A stretch of 38,660 nt of DNA. Origin: Collinsella sp. Its GTDB lineage: Bacteria > Actinomycetota > Coriobacteriia > Coriobacteriales > Coriobacteriaceae. A program made the position numbers and the translations under genes. Under the pieces are notes generated by a model. That model searched no databases. It had not been told where the DNA came from and saw only the letters and a list, made by a program, of their open reading frames with translations. The stretch spans positions 1 through 38,660 of the forward strand of contig JAHAAK010000023.1 of the NCBI GenBank assembly GCA_018376905.1, read 5' to 3'. Positions 15,168 through 23,796 of the stretch are shown here, piece by piece; position 1 is the first letter of the stretch, and every line of letters starts with the position of its first letter.

Positions 15168-15665
15168 CTATTCCTCGCAGGGAAGGTCGCGCAGGGCCCG
15201 GCGCTCAAAGATACGGAAGATCTGCGTATACCACAGGTCCTGCGTGGCCTGCGGCTTTACCAGGATGGTATCGACGCCGGCGAAGTTGCCGCTCCACACG
15301 TCCGTGTAGAGCTGATCACCGATCAGCACCGCCTCGTCGGCCGTGGCGCCGAGGCGCTTAAGACCCGCCTTGAGGGCAAACGGCGCCGGCTTCATGGCAT
15401 GGCTGATGGCCTCGAGTCCCAGCTCGCGTGCTGATGCCATGACCTGGTCGCGATGCCAGTTGTTGGACACCATGCACAGCTTAAAGCCTTTGGCGCGGGC
15501 GGTATCGAGCCAAGCGGAAACCGCAGCGGGAACCTGCTCGGTGTCACGCGGCACCAGGGTGTTATCGCGATCGAGCAGAATGGCGCGTTTGCCGTCGGCC
15601 CAAAGGGTATCAAGGTCGATGCGATCGACCGAGGCAACGTAACGTTTGGGGCTAAAAATCCTCAT
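15168..15665 (-). CDS. YqeG-family HAD phosphatase (HAD-IIIA)
   Basis: A 165-aa HAD-superfamily protein. Motif I is LLDRDNTLVPRD (nucleophile and acid Asp), motif II is MVSNNW, the motif III Lys is in HAMKPAP and motif IV is IGDQLYTDVWSGN. These match the YqeG/phosphatidylglycerophosphatase-like group; the physiological substrate is not certain. ATG at 15665 starts one base after the mltG stop; the frame continues far upstream only as a shadow of mltG. It sits directly upstream of aroK. Confidence 0.88.
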   Translation of the reverse strand: MRIFSPKRYVASVDRIDLDTLWADGKRAILLDRDNTLVPRDTEQVPAAVSAWLDTARAKGFKLCMVSNNWHRDQVMASARELGLEAISHAMKPAPFALKAGLKRLGATADEAVLIGDQLYTDVWSGNFAGVDTILVKPQATQDLWYTQIFRIFERRALRDLPCEE

Positions 15666-15666
15666 G

Positions 15667-17100
15667 CTAATTCCAAGACTGTTGATGCTCTTCGTAGGTT
15701 TGCGAGAAGTACTCCTCGTCCTGCGTAATGTAGAAATACAGGTCATCGGAGTCGGTCGGCTCAAGCGTGGCCTTGAGTGCCTCGAGCGACGGAGAGCAGA
15801 TGGGCGTGGGTGGCAGACCCTCATGCTTATAGGTGTTATACGGACTATCGCTCTGCAGGTCGTCGGCGGTAACCTCGCCACCGGTGACATACATCATGGT
15901 CGCATCGCTGTTGAGATAGCGCAGACCATCGAGCTTGCCGGCAAGACGGTTGTAGAAGACCGAGGCCACGTGCGCGCGCTGGTCAGCGTTGAGGCCCTCG
16001 CGCTCAACGATAGAGGCCAAGTTGACGATGTCGTAGTCGGACATCTCCACACCGTAGCGTTCCTTGATCTTGGCTTCGCAGCTCGCAAAGTCAAGCGACT
16101 TGTACTCGGTCTTAAACTGATCGAGCATAGCGCGAATCACGTCATCGACCGTCGGCGAATCGCCCAACGAATAAGTCTTGGGGAACAAGAAACCCTCAAG
16201 CGAGTCGTTGGCGGCGCCCTTAAGGAAGCTATAGTCGTCCACGTAGTTGGAGGCCTTAGCCTGGTTGAGGAAGTCTTCCTTAGAGATGCCATCGTAGGCC
16301 TGGGCCACACGGTCGGCGACTTGATCGACCGTCAGGCCCTCAGGGATTGTTAGCGCATTGGAGCCCGCGTTGGGACCTTCCATGAGCTGCTGAACAACCT
16401 TGGTCGCGTCCATGAGTGTGGTGAACAAATAGGTACCAGGCTTGAGCGACATATCGGCGTTGAGCTTTTTCACCGCCGCATAGTAATCCTTGGGATTCTC
16501 GACGATATGGTTCTCGGAGAGAATCGAGGCGATCGTATCGCCCGAAGCACCGTCGGGAATGGTTACCGTAACCTGCTGACCAGCAGTGACCTTCGTATCC
16601 TCACCGGCAAAGAAGCCCTTGACGGCCGGCACGACAAAGAAAACGATCGCGACAAGCGCAAGCACCGCCACCACAACGCCGATGATCATGGGAACCGGAG
16701 AGCTCTTCTTTTGAGCACCGCGACGAGTATGCGTGTTGTAGCTCGAGCGGGTCGCCGGAGCAACGCCATGCGAACCGCGGGCGTGATGAGAATGCGATTG
16801 GGGGGCCTGCGTTCGCTGGGTAGGTGCCTGCTGCTTAAAGCGGGTACCGCCTGCAGGCTGGGCCGTACGAGCAGTGGGCTGCTGAGCCGCGTGAGAAGCC
16901 GGATGCTGAACCGAACGAGCAGAAGGCTGCTGACCCGTCCGTTGAACAGGTTGGGCCGAACGAGAGAAGGACTGCACCGGGCGCGCGGCAGGCTGAGCTG
17001 CGCGCTGCGTCGGCTGTGCCGGACGCTGGCCAGGCTGGGCAGGGCGCGACGCCGGCTGACGTGTACGATTCGGCTGGCGCGGATCGGAAGCACTAGGCAT
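15667..17100 (-). CDS. mltG: Endolytic transglycosylase MltG with long disordered N-terminus
   Basis: Membrane-anchored lytic transglycosylase that cuts nascent peptidoglycan. Residues 1 to about 125 are a low-complexity Arg/Gln/Pro/Ala tract with repeated AQP and ARP units; a single membrane helix follows (PMIIGVVVAVLALVAIVFF), then the LysM-like and YceG domains. The catalytic region is ASIVEREGLNADQ...VASVFYNRL, with the key Glu in VEREG, and SPYNTYKHEGLPPTPIC follows. ATG at 17100 lies behind GAGGAGG and overlaps the ruvX stop by 8 bases. A cytoplasmic disordered tail this long is unusual relative to E. coli MltG. Confidence 0.92.
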   Translation of the reverse strand: MPSASDPRQPNRTRQPASRPAQPGQRPAQPTQRAAQPAARPVQSFSRSAQPVQRTGQQPSARSVQHPASHAAQQPTARTAQPAGGTRFKQQAPTQRTQAPQSHSHHARGSHGVAPATRSSYNTHTRRGAQKKSSPVPMIIGVVVAVLALVAIVFFVVPAVKGFFAGEDTKVTAGQQVTVTIPDGASGDTIASILSENHIVENPKDYYAAVKKLNADMSLKPGTYLFTTLMDATKVVQQLMEGPNAGSNALTIPEGLTVDQVADRVAQAYDGISKEDFLNQAKASNYVDDYSFLKGAANDSLEGFLFPKTYSLGDSPTVDDVIRAMLDQFKTEYKSLDFASCEAKIKERYGVEMSDYDIVNLASIVEREGLNADQRAHVASVFYNRLAGKLDGLRYLNSDATMMYVTGGEVTADDLQSDSPYNTYKHEGLPPTPICSPSLEALKATLEPTDSDDLYFYITQDEEYFSQTYEEHQQSWN

Positions 17101-17521
17101 GCGAAACCTCCTCGTTTTTACGATCGAGCCACGTCTGCAAAAAAAGGCTGGCGGCAATCATGTCGATCTTGCCCCTCATCTGCTTTTCGTTGAGGCCCTG
17201 CTCGCGCAGGATACGCTTGGCCTCTTGCGAGGACAGACGCTCGTCCTCAAACTCCAGCGGAAGATCGAGCTCGTCGGCAATCTTTTGCGCCACGGCGGCA
17301 ACGCGCTCGGCTTGGGGGCCGGGCTCACCGCCCATGGTCAGGGGACGTCCGCTTACCAGGATGTCGGGCTCATAGTCTTCGACCAGGTAGCGGAACGTCT
17401 TGGCCATACCGGTGACCTCGGCGGCCGGGAGCACCTTGACAGGCATCGCCATCTTGCCATCACGGCTCGAGACGGCGATGCCAATCCTGGTCTCCCCTAT
17501 GTCCAGCGCAAGCGCGACCAC
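17093..17521 (-). CDS. ruvX: RuvX/YqgF pre-16S rRNA nuclease / Holliday-junction resolvase-like
   Basis: RNase H-fold protein of 142 aa with the N-terminal motif ALDIGETRIGIAVS carrying the first catalytic Asp, VSGRPLTMGGEPG, the family Glu in FEDERLSSQEAKR and the late Asp in KGKIDMIAASLFLQTWL-type context. Family members process the 16S rRNA 5' end; the Holliday-junction role is less certain. Located 17 bases after alaS and overlapping mltG by 8 bases; alaS-ruvX-mltG is a widespread order. Confidence 0.94.
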   Translation of the reverse strand: MVALALDIGETRIGIAVSSRDGKMAMPVKVLPAAEVTGMAKTFRYLVEDYEPDILVSGRPLTMGGEPGPQAERVAAVAQKIADELDLPLEFEDERLSSQEAKRILREQGLNEKQMRGKIDMIAASLFLQTWLDRKNEEVSHA

Positions 17522-17538
17522 AGTGACTTCTTAGATTC

Positions 17539-20196
17539 TTAGGCGCCGAGCGCGGTCTTGGCGGCCGCGAGGGCATCGGCGATGCCGGCAGCATTCTTGC
17601 CACCGGCCTGGGCCATGTTGGGACGGCCACCACCGCGACCGTCGACCAGACCCGCGATCTGCTTGATCACATTACCGGCGTGGAACCCGGCCTTCACGGC
17701 GTCATCGGAGCCGGCAGCGAGCAGGGCCGGAGTGCCCTTCTCAGTCACGCTGGCGACGACACAAGCGACAGGGCCGGCGACCTTCTGGTGCACGGTATCC
17801 CATACGTTGCGCAGGTCGGCAGCCTCAAGGCCCTGGAGCTCAGCAACGACGAGCTTGTAGCCACCGAGCTCGACAGCACCCTCGATGGAGCTGGAAATGG
17901 CGTCGGAGGAACCACCGGTCAGAGCCTTTTTGAGCTTGTTGGACGTCTCGCGCAGCTCGACCTGCAGGTTCTCCACACGGGCGGGAACCTCGTCGACGCG
18001 GCACTTGAGCGCAGCAGCGGCGGCGTCAACGAGTGCCAGGCGGTCGGCCATATAGTCGAGAGCACCCTTAGAGGTCACGGCCTCGATACGGCGGACGTTC
18101 GAGCCCGTAGAGGACTCGGAAATAATCTTGAACAGGCCGATCTCGGCGGTATTGGCAGCGTGCGTGCCACCGCAGAGCTCGCGAGAGAACGGCTGGTCCT
18201 CGGCGCCCACGGAGACGACGCGGACGACATCGCCGTACTTCTCTCCAAACAGAGCAACAGCGCCGGCAGCCTTAGCCTCGTCGATGCCCATAACACGGGT
18301 CACGACCGGCTTGGAGGCGAAGATCTGCTGGTTGACCAAGTCCTCGACAGCCTTGAGCTGCTCGGAGGAAAGGCCCTCGAAGTGCGTAAAGTCAAAGCGC
18401 AGGTGCTCGGGCGTCACCAGCGAGCCGGCCTGGGAGACGTGCTCGCCCAGGACCTGCTTAAGGGCAGCGTCGAGCAGGTGCGTGGCGGTGTGGTTGCGGC
18501 GCAGGAAGCCACGGCGCTCGGCGTCGAGAGCGGCGGTCACAGCGGCACCGACAGTCAGCGTGCCATCGGCAACGTGCGCGACGTGGGCATACAGGCCGTT
18601 GTGGTTCTTGGTGTCGGCAACGGTCAGAACAACGCCCTCGGCGGAAAGCTTGCCGGCATCGCCCTGCTGACCACCCATCTCGGCATAGAACGGGGTGCGG
18701 TCGAGCACGACCTCGACATCCTCGCCCGCGGCTGCGGACTCGACGGACTCGCCGTTGCGCACGATGGCGACAACCTTGGCGCCCTCGATCACATCGTTGT
18801 CATAGCCGTCGAACTCGGTCGCTGCGACCTTGTCGGAAAGCTCGACCCACACGTCGTTGAAGCTACCCCAGGCGTCGCCCTTGGCGTTAGCGCGGGCGCG
18901 GGCCTTCTGGTCCTCCATGCAGGCAGTGAAGCCGTCCATGTCGACGTCGTGGCCAGCGGTGCCGGCGATCTCGACGGTCAGATCGATGGGGAAACCAAAG
19001 GTGTCGTGCAGCTTAAAGGCGACATCGCCCGGAAGCACAGCGCCCTCGGCAAGCGCTGCCAGGGCCTCGTCCAGGTACACGCGGCCGTTGTCGAGCGTCG
19101 TGGAGAAGCGCTCCTCCTCGGAGGCAACGATACCCTTGACGAGCGCGACGTTCTTGAGCAACTCGGGATAGGCCTCGCCCATTTGAGCGTTGACCTCGTC
19201 GATGAACTTGGTCAGGAAGGCGCCCTCGATGCCCAGCAGGCGACCGTGGAACACGGCACGGCGGAGCAGACGGCGAAGGACGTACTCGCGACCCTCGTTG
19301 CCGGGAAGGATGCCGTCCGAGATCATAAAGTCGACAGCACGGGAGTGGTCGGCGATGATGCGCAGGGAGCGGCTGGCGCCGGAGTAGTCATCGGCGTCAT
19401 AGGTCTTGCCGCTAATCTCCTCACCGAGTTTGATGAGGTGCTGCATCAGATCGCCGTCGTAATTGGCGGTCTTGTGCTGCATGATGGCAGCCATGCGCTC
19501 CAGGCCCATGCCCGTATCGAGGTTGCGGTGCGGCAGCTCCGGCATGGAGCCGTCCTCCTGGCGGTCGTACTGGGTAAACACAAGATTCCAGAACTCAAGG
19601 AAGCGGTCGCAGTCGCAGCCGGGCTTGCAGTCGGGGCTGCCGCAACCGACCTCCTCGCCCATGTCAAAGTAGATCTCGGAGCACGGACCGCAGGGGCCGG
19701 TGGGGCCAGCGGCCCAGAAGTTGTCGTCCTCGCCCAAGCGGGAGATGTGGTCCTCGGCAACGCCCAGGGAGCGCCACACGTCATGGGTCTCATCGTCCTC
19801 GGTAAAGACGGTAAAGTACAGGCGGTCGAGCGGCAGCTTGAACTCCTTGGTGATGAGCTCAAAGGCCCAGGCGCAAGCCTGCTCCTTGGAGACGCCGCCA
19901 AAAGAGAAATCGCCGAGCATCTCGAAGAACGACAGGTGACGGCCGTCCTCGCCGATGCAGTCGATGTCGTTGGTGCGGACGCACTTCTGGCAGGAGATCG
20001 CGCCAATCTCCTTCATGGTCTTCTTGCCCTGGTAGTACTCCTTAAACTGGTTCATGCCGGCGTTGGCAAGCAGCAGTGAAGGATCGTCGGGGACGAGGGA
20101 CGAAGAAGGATAGAGCTTAAGACCGCGCTCCTCAAAGAAGTTGAGGAACTTGGAGCGGATCTCGGCCGTAGTCATTGACGGGTAGTCAGCACTCAT
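17539..20196 (-). CDS. alaS: Alanyl-tRNA synthetase
   Basis: Charges tRNA-Ala and edits mischarged Ser/Gly. At 885 aa it has the full class II layout: catalytic core from residue about 8 (TTAEIRSKFLNFFEERG), the editing domain with HTATHLLDAALK and the ELCGGTHAANT zinc motif, and the C-terminal DHHA1 domain with the glycine-rich GRGGGRPNMAQAGG. ATG at 20196 follows GAGGAG and matches the family start; the frame extends to 20286 without support. First gene of alaS-ruvX-mltG-yqeG-aroK-aroB-like. No T-box or other riboswitch is visible in the short leader. Confidence 0.97.
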   Translation of the reverse strand: MSADYPSMTTAEIRSKFLNFFEERGLKLYPSSSLVPDDPSLLLANAGMNQFKEYYQGKKTMKEIGAISCQKCVRTNDIDCIGEDGRHLSFFEMLGDFSFGGVSKEQACAWAFELITKEFKLPLDRLYFTVFTEDDETHDVWRSLGVAEDHISRLGEDDNFWAAGPTGPCGPCSEIYFDMGEEVGCGSPDCKPGCDCDRFLEFWNLVFTQYDRQEDGSMPELPHRNLDTGMGLERMAAIMQHKTANYDGDLMQHLIKLGEEISGKTYDADDYSGASRSLRIIADHSRAVDFMISDGILPGNEGREYVLRRLLRRAVFHGRLLGIEGAFLTKFIDEVNAQMGEAYPELLKNVALVKGIVASEEERFSTTLDNGRVYLDEALAALAEGAVLPGDVAFKLHDTFGFPIDLTVEIAGTAGHDVDMDGFTACMEDQKARARANAKGDAWGSFNDVWVELSDKVAATEFDGYDNDVIEGAKVVAIVRNGESVESAAAGEDVEVVLDRTPFYAEMGGQQGDAGKLSAEGVVLTVADTKNHNGLYAHVAHVADGTLTVGAAVTAALDAERRGFLRRNHTATHLLDAALKQVLGEHVSQAGSLVTPEHLRFDFTHFEGLSSEQLKAVEDLVNQQIFASKPVVTRVMGIDEAKAAGAVALFGEKYGDVVRVVSVGAEDQPFSRELCGGTHAANTAEIGLFKIISESSTGSNVRRIEAVTSKGALDYMADRLALVDAAAAALKCRVDEVPARVENLQVELRETSNKLKKALTGGSSDAISSSIEGAVELGGYKLVVAELQGLEAADLRNVWDTVHQKVAGPVACVVASVTEKGTPALLAAGSDDAVKAGFHAGNVIKQIAGLVDGRGGGRPNMAQAGGKNAAGIADALAAAKTALGA

Positions 20197-20242
20197 AGAG
20201 GGAATCTCCTCGGTTTCACATCGAAACAGTTCAAACGTAACG

Positions 20243-20270
20243 ATATTACCATCCCGCCGCGCAAGTGCAA
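20243..20270 (-). promoter_or_regulatory. Candidate promoter of alaS
   Basis: On the minus strand TTGCAC (complement of 20265-20270) and TAATAT (complement of 20243-20248) are 16 bases apart, about 45 bases before the alaS start. The -35 overlaps the T tract of the preceding terminator. Confidence 0.55.
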
Positions 20271-20297
20271 AAAAGAGGGTCGCCAAACAGCGACCCT
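20268..20297 (-). terminator. Rho-independent terminator upstream of alaS
   Basis: GAGGGTCGC and its exact complement (20289-20297 with 20274-20282) form a 9-bp stem with a 6-base loop, followed by TTTTTT on the minus strand. The nearest minus-strand gene upstream is the AI-2E-type permease ending at 20637, so its transcript would have to run antisense through the small plus-strand gene before stopping here. Confidence 0.85.
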
Positions 20298-20352
20298 CCA
20301 GCGAAAGTGCACGTTATTTAGTACTGCGCGATCCTTTGAAAAAGGACTGCTG

Positions 20353-20358
20353 TATAAT
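20353..20358 (+). promoter_or_regulatory. Candidate -10 box for the small membrane-protein gene
   Basis: A perfect TATAAT 32 bases before the start of the 79-aa gene. No good -35 is found at normal spacing. Confidence 0.45.
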
Positions 20359-20390
20359 TGCATATAAGATTCACCCGGAAGGAGCGATCG

Positions 20391-20630
20391 ATGAAAAGCA
20401 AACGATTTGTCCTGAATGCACTTCTGGTTGTAGCACTTTTAGCGCTCTTGGCCTTCTCATGCTGGTACGCAAACCAACCATCATTTGGATACGTATTGTA
20501 TACAGTAATGTCCGGCGATAAGGCTTATTACACTCTACGCGCAATTGACGTTCTCTTTTTCTATGTAGCCGGCCCCTTATCAATCGCTTTGGTCGCGTTT
20601 CTTGTCATTTACAACTTCAAGAAACGTTAA
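20391..20630 (+). CDS. Small two-helix membrane protein of unknown function
   Basis: I do not recognise this protein. The 79-aa product starts MKSKRFVLN, has a first membrane helix at about residues 8-26 (ALLVVALLALLAF), a short polar middle (about 30-48) and a second helix at about 50-74 (VLFFYVAGPLSIALVAFLVIY), and ends in a basic NFKKR. ATG at 20391 is supported by GGAAGGAG at good spacing and a TATAAT upstream; the frame begins at 20358 but that ATG lacks a ribosome site. The gene is clearly more AT-rich than its neighbours, which suggests later acquisition. It lies on the opposite strand to everything near it, ending 6 bases from the permease stop. Confidence 0.75.
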   Translation: MKSKRFVLNALLVVALLALLAFSCWYANQPSFGYVLYTVMSGDKAYYTLRAIDVLFFYVAGPLSIALVAFLVIYNFKKR

Positions 20631-20636
20631 TAGAAC

Positions 20637-22049
20637 CTATTTAGAATCCGAATCGTCTATGGAGCCGTCGATGCCGGTTTTGGTGTCGTCGTTCATATTG
20701 AAATCGTCGTCTTTGGCGAAGGGATTCTTGAAAAAGCCCGTAGCATCGGGCTGAAGGCCCGAGAGCTTCATCCAGGGATTATCGAGCTCGGGTTTGGGCA
20801 TGGCCTGGGCCTCGGGCGCAGTCTCGTTACCGATGAGCTCGGACTCATAGATGAAGGTGTCGTCACCGAGCGCGTCGTAAGCGGCGACCGGGTTGCCATC
20901 GGCATCGCGGTACGGCGTGCCCTTAAACACGGCGCCGTCATAGGCCACAAGCTGACGGCCGGTCTCATTCTCGAAGTAGTACACGAAGATGCCCTTGAGG
21001 GCCGCACAAAGCGGGATGGCAATAATCATGCCGATGGGGCCCATGAGTGCCGAGCCAATAACGAGCGCCGTGAGGCTCATGATGGGATGCACCTGCACCG
21101 AGCTCTGCATGACCTTAGGAGAAATCACGTTGTCGGTGACGTTTTGCGCGACCATCGTCACGATGAGCGTCCATAACGACAACATGGGGCTGAACATGAA
21201 ACCGAGCACCGTGGCGATTGCTGCGCTCACCCAAGGACCGACGACCGGAACCAAATGCATGATGCCGGTAAAGATAGCCATGAGCGCCGCATACGGATGA
21301 CCGATGATCATAAAACCGATAAAGGCGAGGAAACCACCGCAGATGGACGTCACGACCATACCGCGCATGTAGCCGCCGACAGAGCGAGAAAGGATGGCGA
21401 CCATAAAGCGGTACGAGGTCTCCTTCTCCTGACCGATGATGGTGCAAATCTCGTGATGCATGCGAGGGTAGTCGCAGGCCATCCAGTAGGCAAGCACCAG
21501 ACCAAGGAAGATCACGAACAACTGCGAAGCCGTATTGGTGATGAGCGGGAACACACCGCGGCCAAGCTCGGCAGCGATCTGAGACACATACTTCGATGCC
21601 ACGGCAACCAGCGACGAAAGATTATCGTCCAAATACTCCTTGAGCGGCGTGTTGTTGAGCGTCTTGGCATGCGAGATCATCTCGTTGAGATCGCCACCCG
21701 CAACACGAAGCTGCTCGGGCAGGCGGCTCAGGACTTCCATGATCTGACCAAAGAGAATCGGCGACAAGATGCAAACGACACCGACGAGCACGGCAACAAC
21801 AACAATTAGCGCAATAAGCGAACCGATGCAGCGATTCACGCCATGGTGCTCGAGCCAGTTGGTGATCGGGGACATCACAAAAGCAATGATGGAGCCAACG
21901 GCAAGAAACTCAATAACCGGTGCCAGGATGCCCATAAGGTTAAAGATGACAGCAGCAATAACAATGCAGCCGACAACAGCCCAAATGCGCAGCGTCAGAA
22001 CGCGGGTGTCGCGCAGCACGCGATCGGTTTGTTGGGGGTGCTCACTCAT
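20637..22049 (-). CDS. AI-2E family transporter (PerM/YdiK/TqsA type)
   Basis: Polytopic membrane protein, 470 aa, with about eight hydrophobic segments and the family features: paired N-terminal helices, a long amphipathic stretch (about 110-170), then PYAALMAIFTGIMHLVPVVGPWVSA and VMQSSVQVHPIMSLTALVIGSALMGPIGMIIAIP. The family exports diverse substrates and some act as Na+/H+ antiporters; the substrate here cannot be told. A hydrophilic acidic C-terminal tail of about 110 residues is longer than usual. The start overlaps the sigma factor stop by 4 bases, so it is translationally coupled to the stress-sigma operon. Confidence 0.88.
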   Translation of the reverse strand: MSEHPQQTDRVLRDTRVLTLRIWAVVGCIVIAAVIFNLMGILAPVIEFLAVGSIIAFVMSPITNWLEHHGVNRCIGSLIALIVVVAVLVGVVCILSPILFGQIMEVLSRLPEQLRVAGGDLNEMISHAKTLNNTPLKEYLDDNLSSLVAVASKYVSQIAAELGRGVFPLITNTASQLFVIFLGLVLAYWMACDYPRMHHEICTIIGQEKETSYRFMVAILSRSVGGYMRGMVVTSICGGFLAFIGFMIIGHPYAALMAIFTGIMHLVPVVGPWVSAAIATVLGFMFSPMLSLWTLIVTMVAQNVTDNVISPKVMQSSVQVHPIMSLTALVIGSALMGPIGMIIAIPLCAALKGIFVYYFENETGRQLVAYDGAVFKGTPYRDADGNPVAAYDALGDDTFIYESELIGNETAPEAQAMPKPELDNPWMKLSGLQPDATGFFKNPFAKDDDFNMNDDTKTGIDGSIDDSDSK

Positions 22050-22837
22050 GAACGAATCATCACTCCGTCGGGGTCGATCTTGTCCTGAATCTTCTTAAGC
22101 GTGCGGCGCAGCAGACGCGAGACCTGCACCTGCGAGATGCCCAGCTTCTTGGCAATCTCGATCTGGGTCATGCCCTTCACAAAGCGCAGCTCGATCACCT
22201 CGCGCTCACGCGGCGAGAAATCGCGGATGGCTTCCTCGATCACCAGGCGGTCATCGGTAAAGTCGAGCTCGTTGTCATCGTCGGCGTAACGGTCGAGAAT
22301 CGAGGGCGCATCGTCGGAATCGGACGCACCAGGAGCCTCGATGGGCACCGAGGTATAGGCCGAAGACGATTCCATAGCCTCGAGGACCTCATCGACAGTC
22401 ACATCTAGATACTCAGCGATCTCCTCAACCTTGGGCGAACGCTGCAGCTCGTTGGTAAGCTTGTCGGTAGCCTGGTTGACCTTGGCAGAAAGCTCCTGCA
22501 GGCGACGAGGCACGCGCACGCTCCAGCCCTTGTCACGGAAGTGACGCTTGATCTCGCCCAAGATGGTGGGCGTGGCAAACGTGGTGAACTCGAGTCCGCG
22601 CTCAGGGTCAAAGCGGTCGATTGCCTTGAGCAAGCCCAGATAGCCGACCTGCATGAGGTCGTCGAGCGGCTCGCCGCGATTCTTAAATTTGTTGGTAAGA
22701 AACCTTACCAGATTCATATGGGACATGACGAGCTGCTCGCGGGCGTCCGGATCACCGGTCTCCTTGTAGCGACGAAACAGCTCGCGGGTTTTCTCCTTGT
22801 CCCAAGCGGTCTTACCGCTCCGGGAACGTTCGGTCAT
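22046..22837 (-). CDS. SigB/SigF-type RNA polymerase sigma factor
   Basis: A 263-aa group 3 sigma factor. Region 2 is HMNLVRFLTNKFKNRG...DDLMQVGYLGLLKAIDRFDPERGLEFTTFATPTILGEIKRHFRDK, region 3 is VPRRLQELSAKVNQAT..., and the region 4 helix-turn-helix is GMTQIEIAKKLGISQVQVSRLLRRTL. The lack of region 1.1 and the 'ILGEIKRHFRDKGW' signature place it in the SigB/SigF/SigG group that controls stress or sporulation genes. It sits 1 base after the RsbW-like gene and overlaps the permease gene by 4 bases. B versus F type cannot be settled from sequence alone. Confidence 0.94.
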   Translation of the reverse strand: MTERSRSGKTAWDKEKTRELFRRYKETGDPDAREQLVMSHMNLVRFLTNKFKNRGEPLDDLMQVGYLGLLKAIDRFDPERGLEFTTFATPTILGEIKRHFRDKGWSVRVPRRLQELSAKVNQATDKLTNELQRSPKVEEIAEYLDVTVDEVLEAMESSSAYTSVPIEAPGASDSDDAPSILDRYADDDNELDFTDDRLVIEEAIRDFSPREREVIELRFVKGMTQIEIAKKLGISQVQVSRLLRRTLKKIQDKIDPDGVMIRS

Positions 22838-22838
22838 A

Positions 22839-23216
22839 TTAGATATCCGCCTTGAGGTCGAGGGAAAGCGTCAGGGGCGCCGCAGTCTTTTCGTAGGAGT
22901 CGCACACGCTCGCGAGGATGAGCTCGGCATACACCGCAGCCTGGTCGTCTTCATCGACCGTAGCCTGGTCGCCAAAGGTAATAGTCATGCCAACGTGGGT
23001 CTCATCGACATCGAATTTGATGGTGATGTCATCGCAGTCGACCGCGGTGCAACCAAAGATGAAAGCCTCCTCAGCAGCCATGCGGATGTCCTCGATGCGA
23101 TCGACAGACATAGAGCACAGGGCACCAACGTTGGCTGCCGTCATGCGCACAAGGCGAGCGAGACGAGGGTCACCGGCAACGGTCAGCGTGATAGGGCAGG
23201 TTGCTTCGCTACTCAT
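22839..23216 (-). CDS. Degenerate RsbW-like anti-sigma/ATPase-fold protein
   Basis: A 125-aa protein placed where an anti-sigma kinase would be. Residues about 15-60 (RLARLVRMTAANVGALC...RIEDIRMAAEEAF) align with the N-terminal half of RsbW/SpoIIAB. The ATP-binding N box normally reads EACTNAV; here it is EAFIFGC, so the Mg-binding Asn is lost, and the DxGxG and GGxGL boxes are absent. It is therefore unlikely to be a kinase, but could still bind the sigma factor. ATG at 23216 overlaps the upstream stop by 8 bases; longer starts are shadows. No anti-anti-sigma (RsbV) gene is nearby. Confidence 0.72.
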   Translation of the reverse strand: MSSEATCPITLTVAGDPRLARLVRMTAANVGALCSMSVDRIEDIRMAAEEAFIFGCTAVDCDDITIKFDVDETHVGMTITFGDQATVDEDDQAAVYAELILASVCDSYEKTAAPLTLSLDLKADI

Positions 23217-23796
23217 CGCAGGACTCCTCAGAGGTCTCGGCGGGCGTATAGGTGTAATACTGAGCCGGCTTGGATACAGACTTCTGACCATCATCGTCGC
23301 CCGCGGCGGCCTCGTCCTCGCCAATTAGGACGCGCTCGGTAGGCTGCTCGGCCTCCGCAGCGGCAGCGGCGAGCTTGCGATCGGCGTCGGCTGCAGGAGC
23401 CTTCACCTTATTGAAGAGCTTCTGCACAGCACCGGCGGCAGAGTCAGTCACGCTCGACACAGCATTGCTGGCCTCGGCCATGCTGCCCGTAACCTCGGAA
23501 ATGTCGCGAACCACGGCTTCGACCTCTACGAGATTGGAGGTAAGGGCATCAACTGCCGTCTTGCTCGACTTAAGCAGCGGCTCCATCTGGGCAAGCGCCG
23601 GCGTAAGCTCATCGACAGCGCCATCGAGCTTTGCCACCACAGGCTGAGCCTCGGCGATGGTGTTGTTGAGGTCGTTCACGGTCTTATCGAGCGAGTCGAC
23701 AACATTGCGGGTCTTGCGCAGGGTAAGCGCGAGCTCAGCGATGGCCCACACGCCGGCAACGGCGAGCAGCAGCAGGGCGATTTGAATGGGACTCAT
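23209..23796 (-). CDS. DUF948 domain protein (YtxG-like)
   Basis: A 195-aa protein with one N-terminal membrane helix (about 4-24, IALLLLAVAGVWAIAELAL) and a long heptad-rich helical region (about 30-130) characteristic of DUF948, then an acidic, Ala-rich tail. Bacillus YtxG, of this family, is a general stress protein in the SigB regulon, which fits its place as first gene of the operon with an RsbW-like protein and a SigB-type sigma factor. ATG at 23796 has GGGAGG upstream. Function unknown. Confidence 0.8.
   Translation of the reverse strand: MSPIQIALLLLAVAGVWAIAELALTLRKTRNVVDSLDKTVNDLNNTIAEAQPVVAKLDGAVDELTPALAQMEPLLKSSKTAVDALTSNLVEVEAVVRDISEVTGSMAEASNAVSSVTDSAAGAVQKLFNKVKAPAADADRKLAAAAAEAEQPTERVLIGEDEAAAGDDDGQKSVSKPAQYYTYTPAETSEESCDE

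Noticed and set aside
17680..20079. 799-aa open frame on the plus strand opposite alaS
   Set aside because: Shadow of alaS, same compositional pattern as the other antisense frames.
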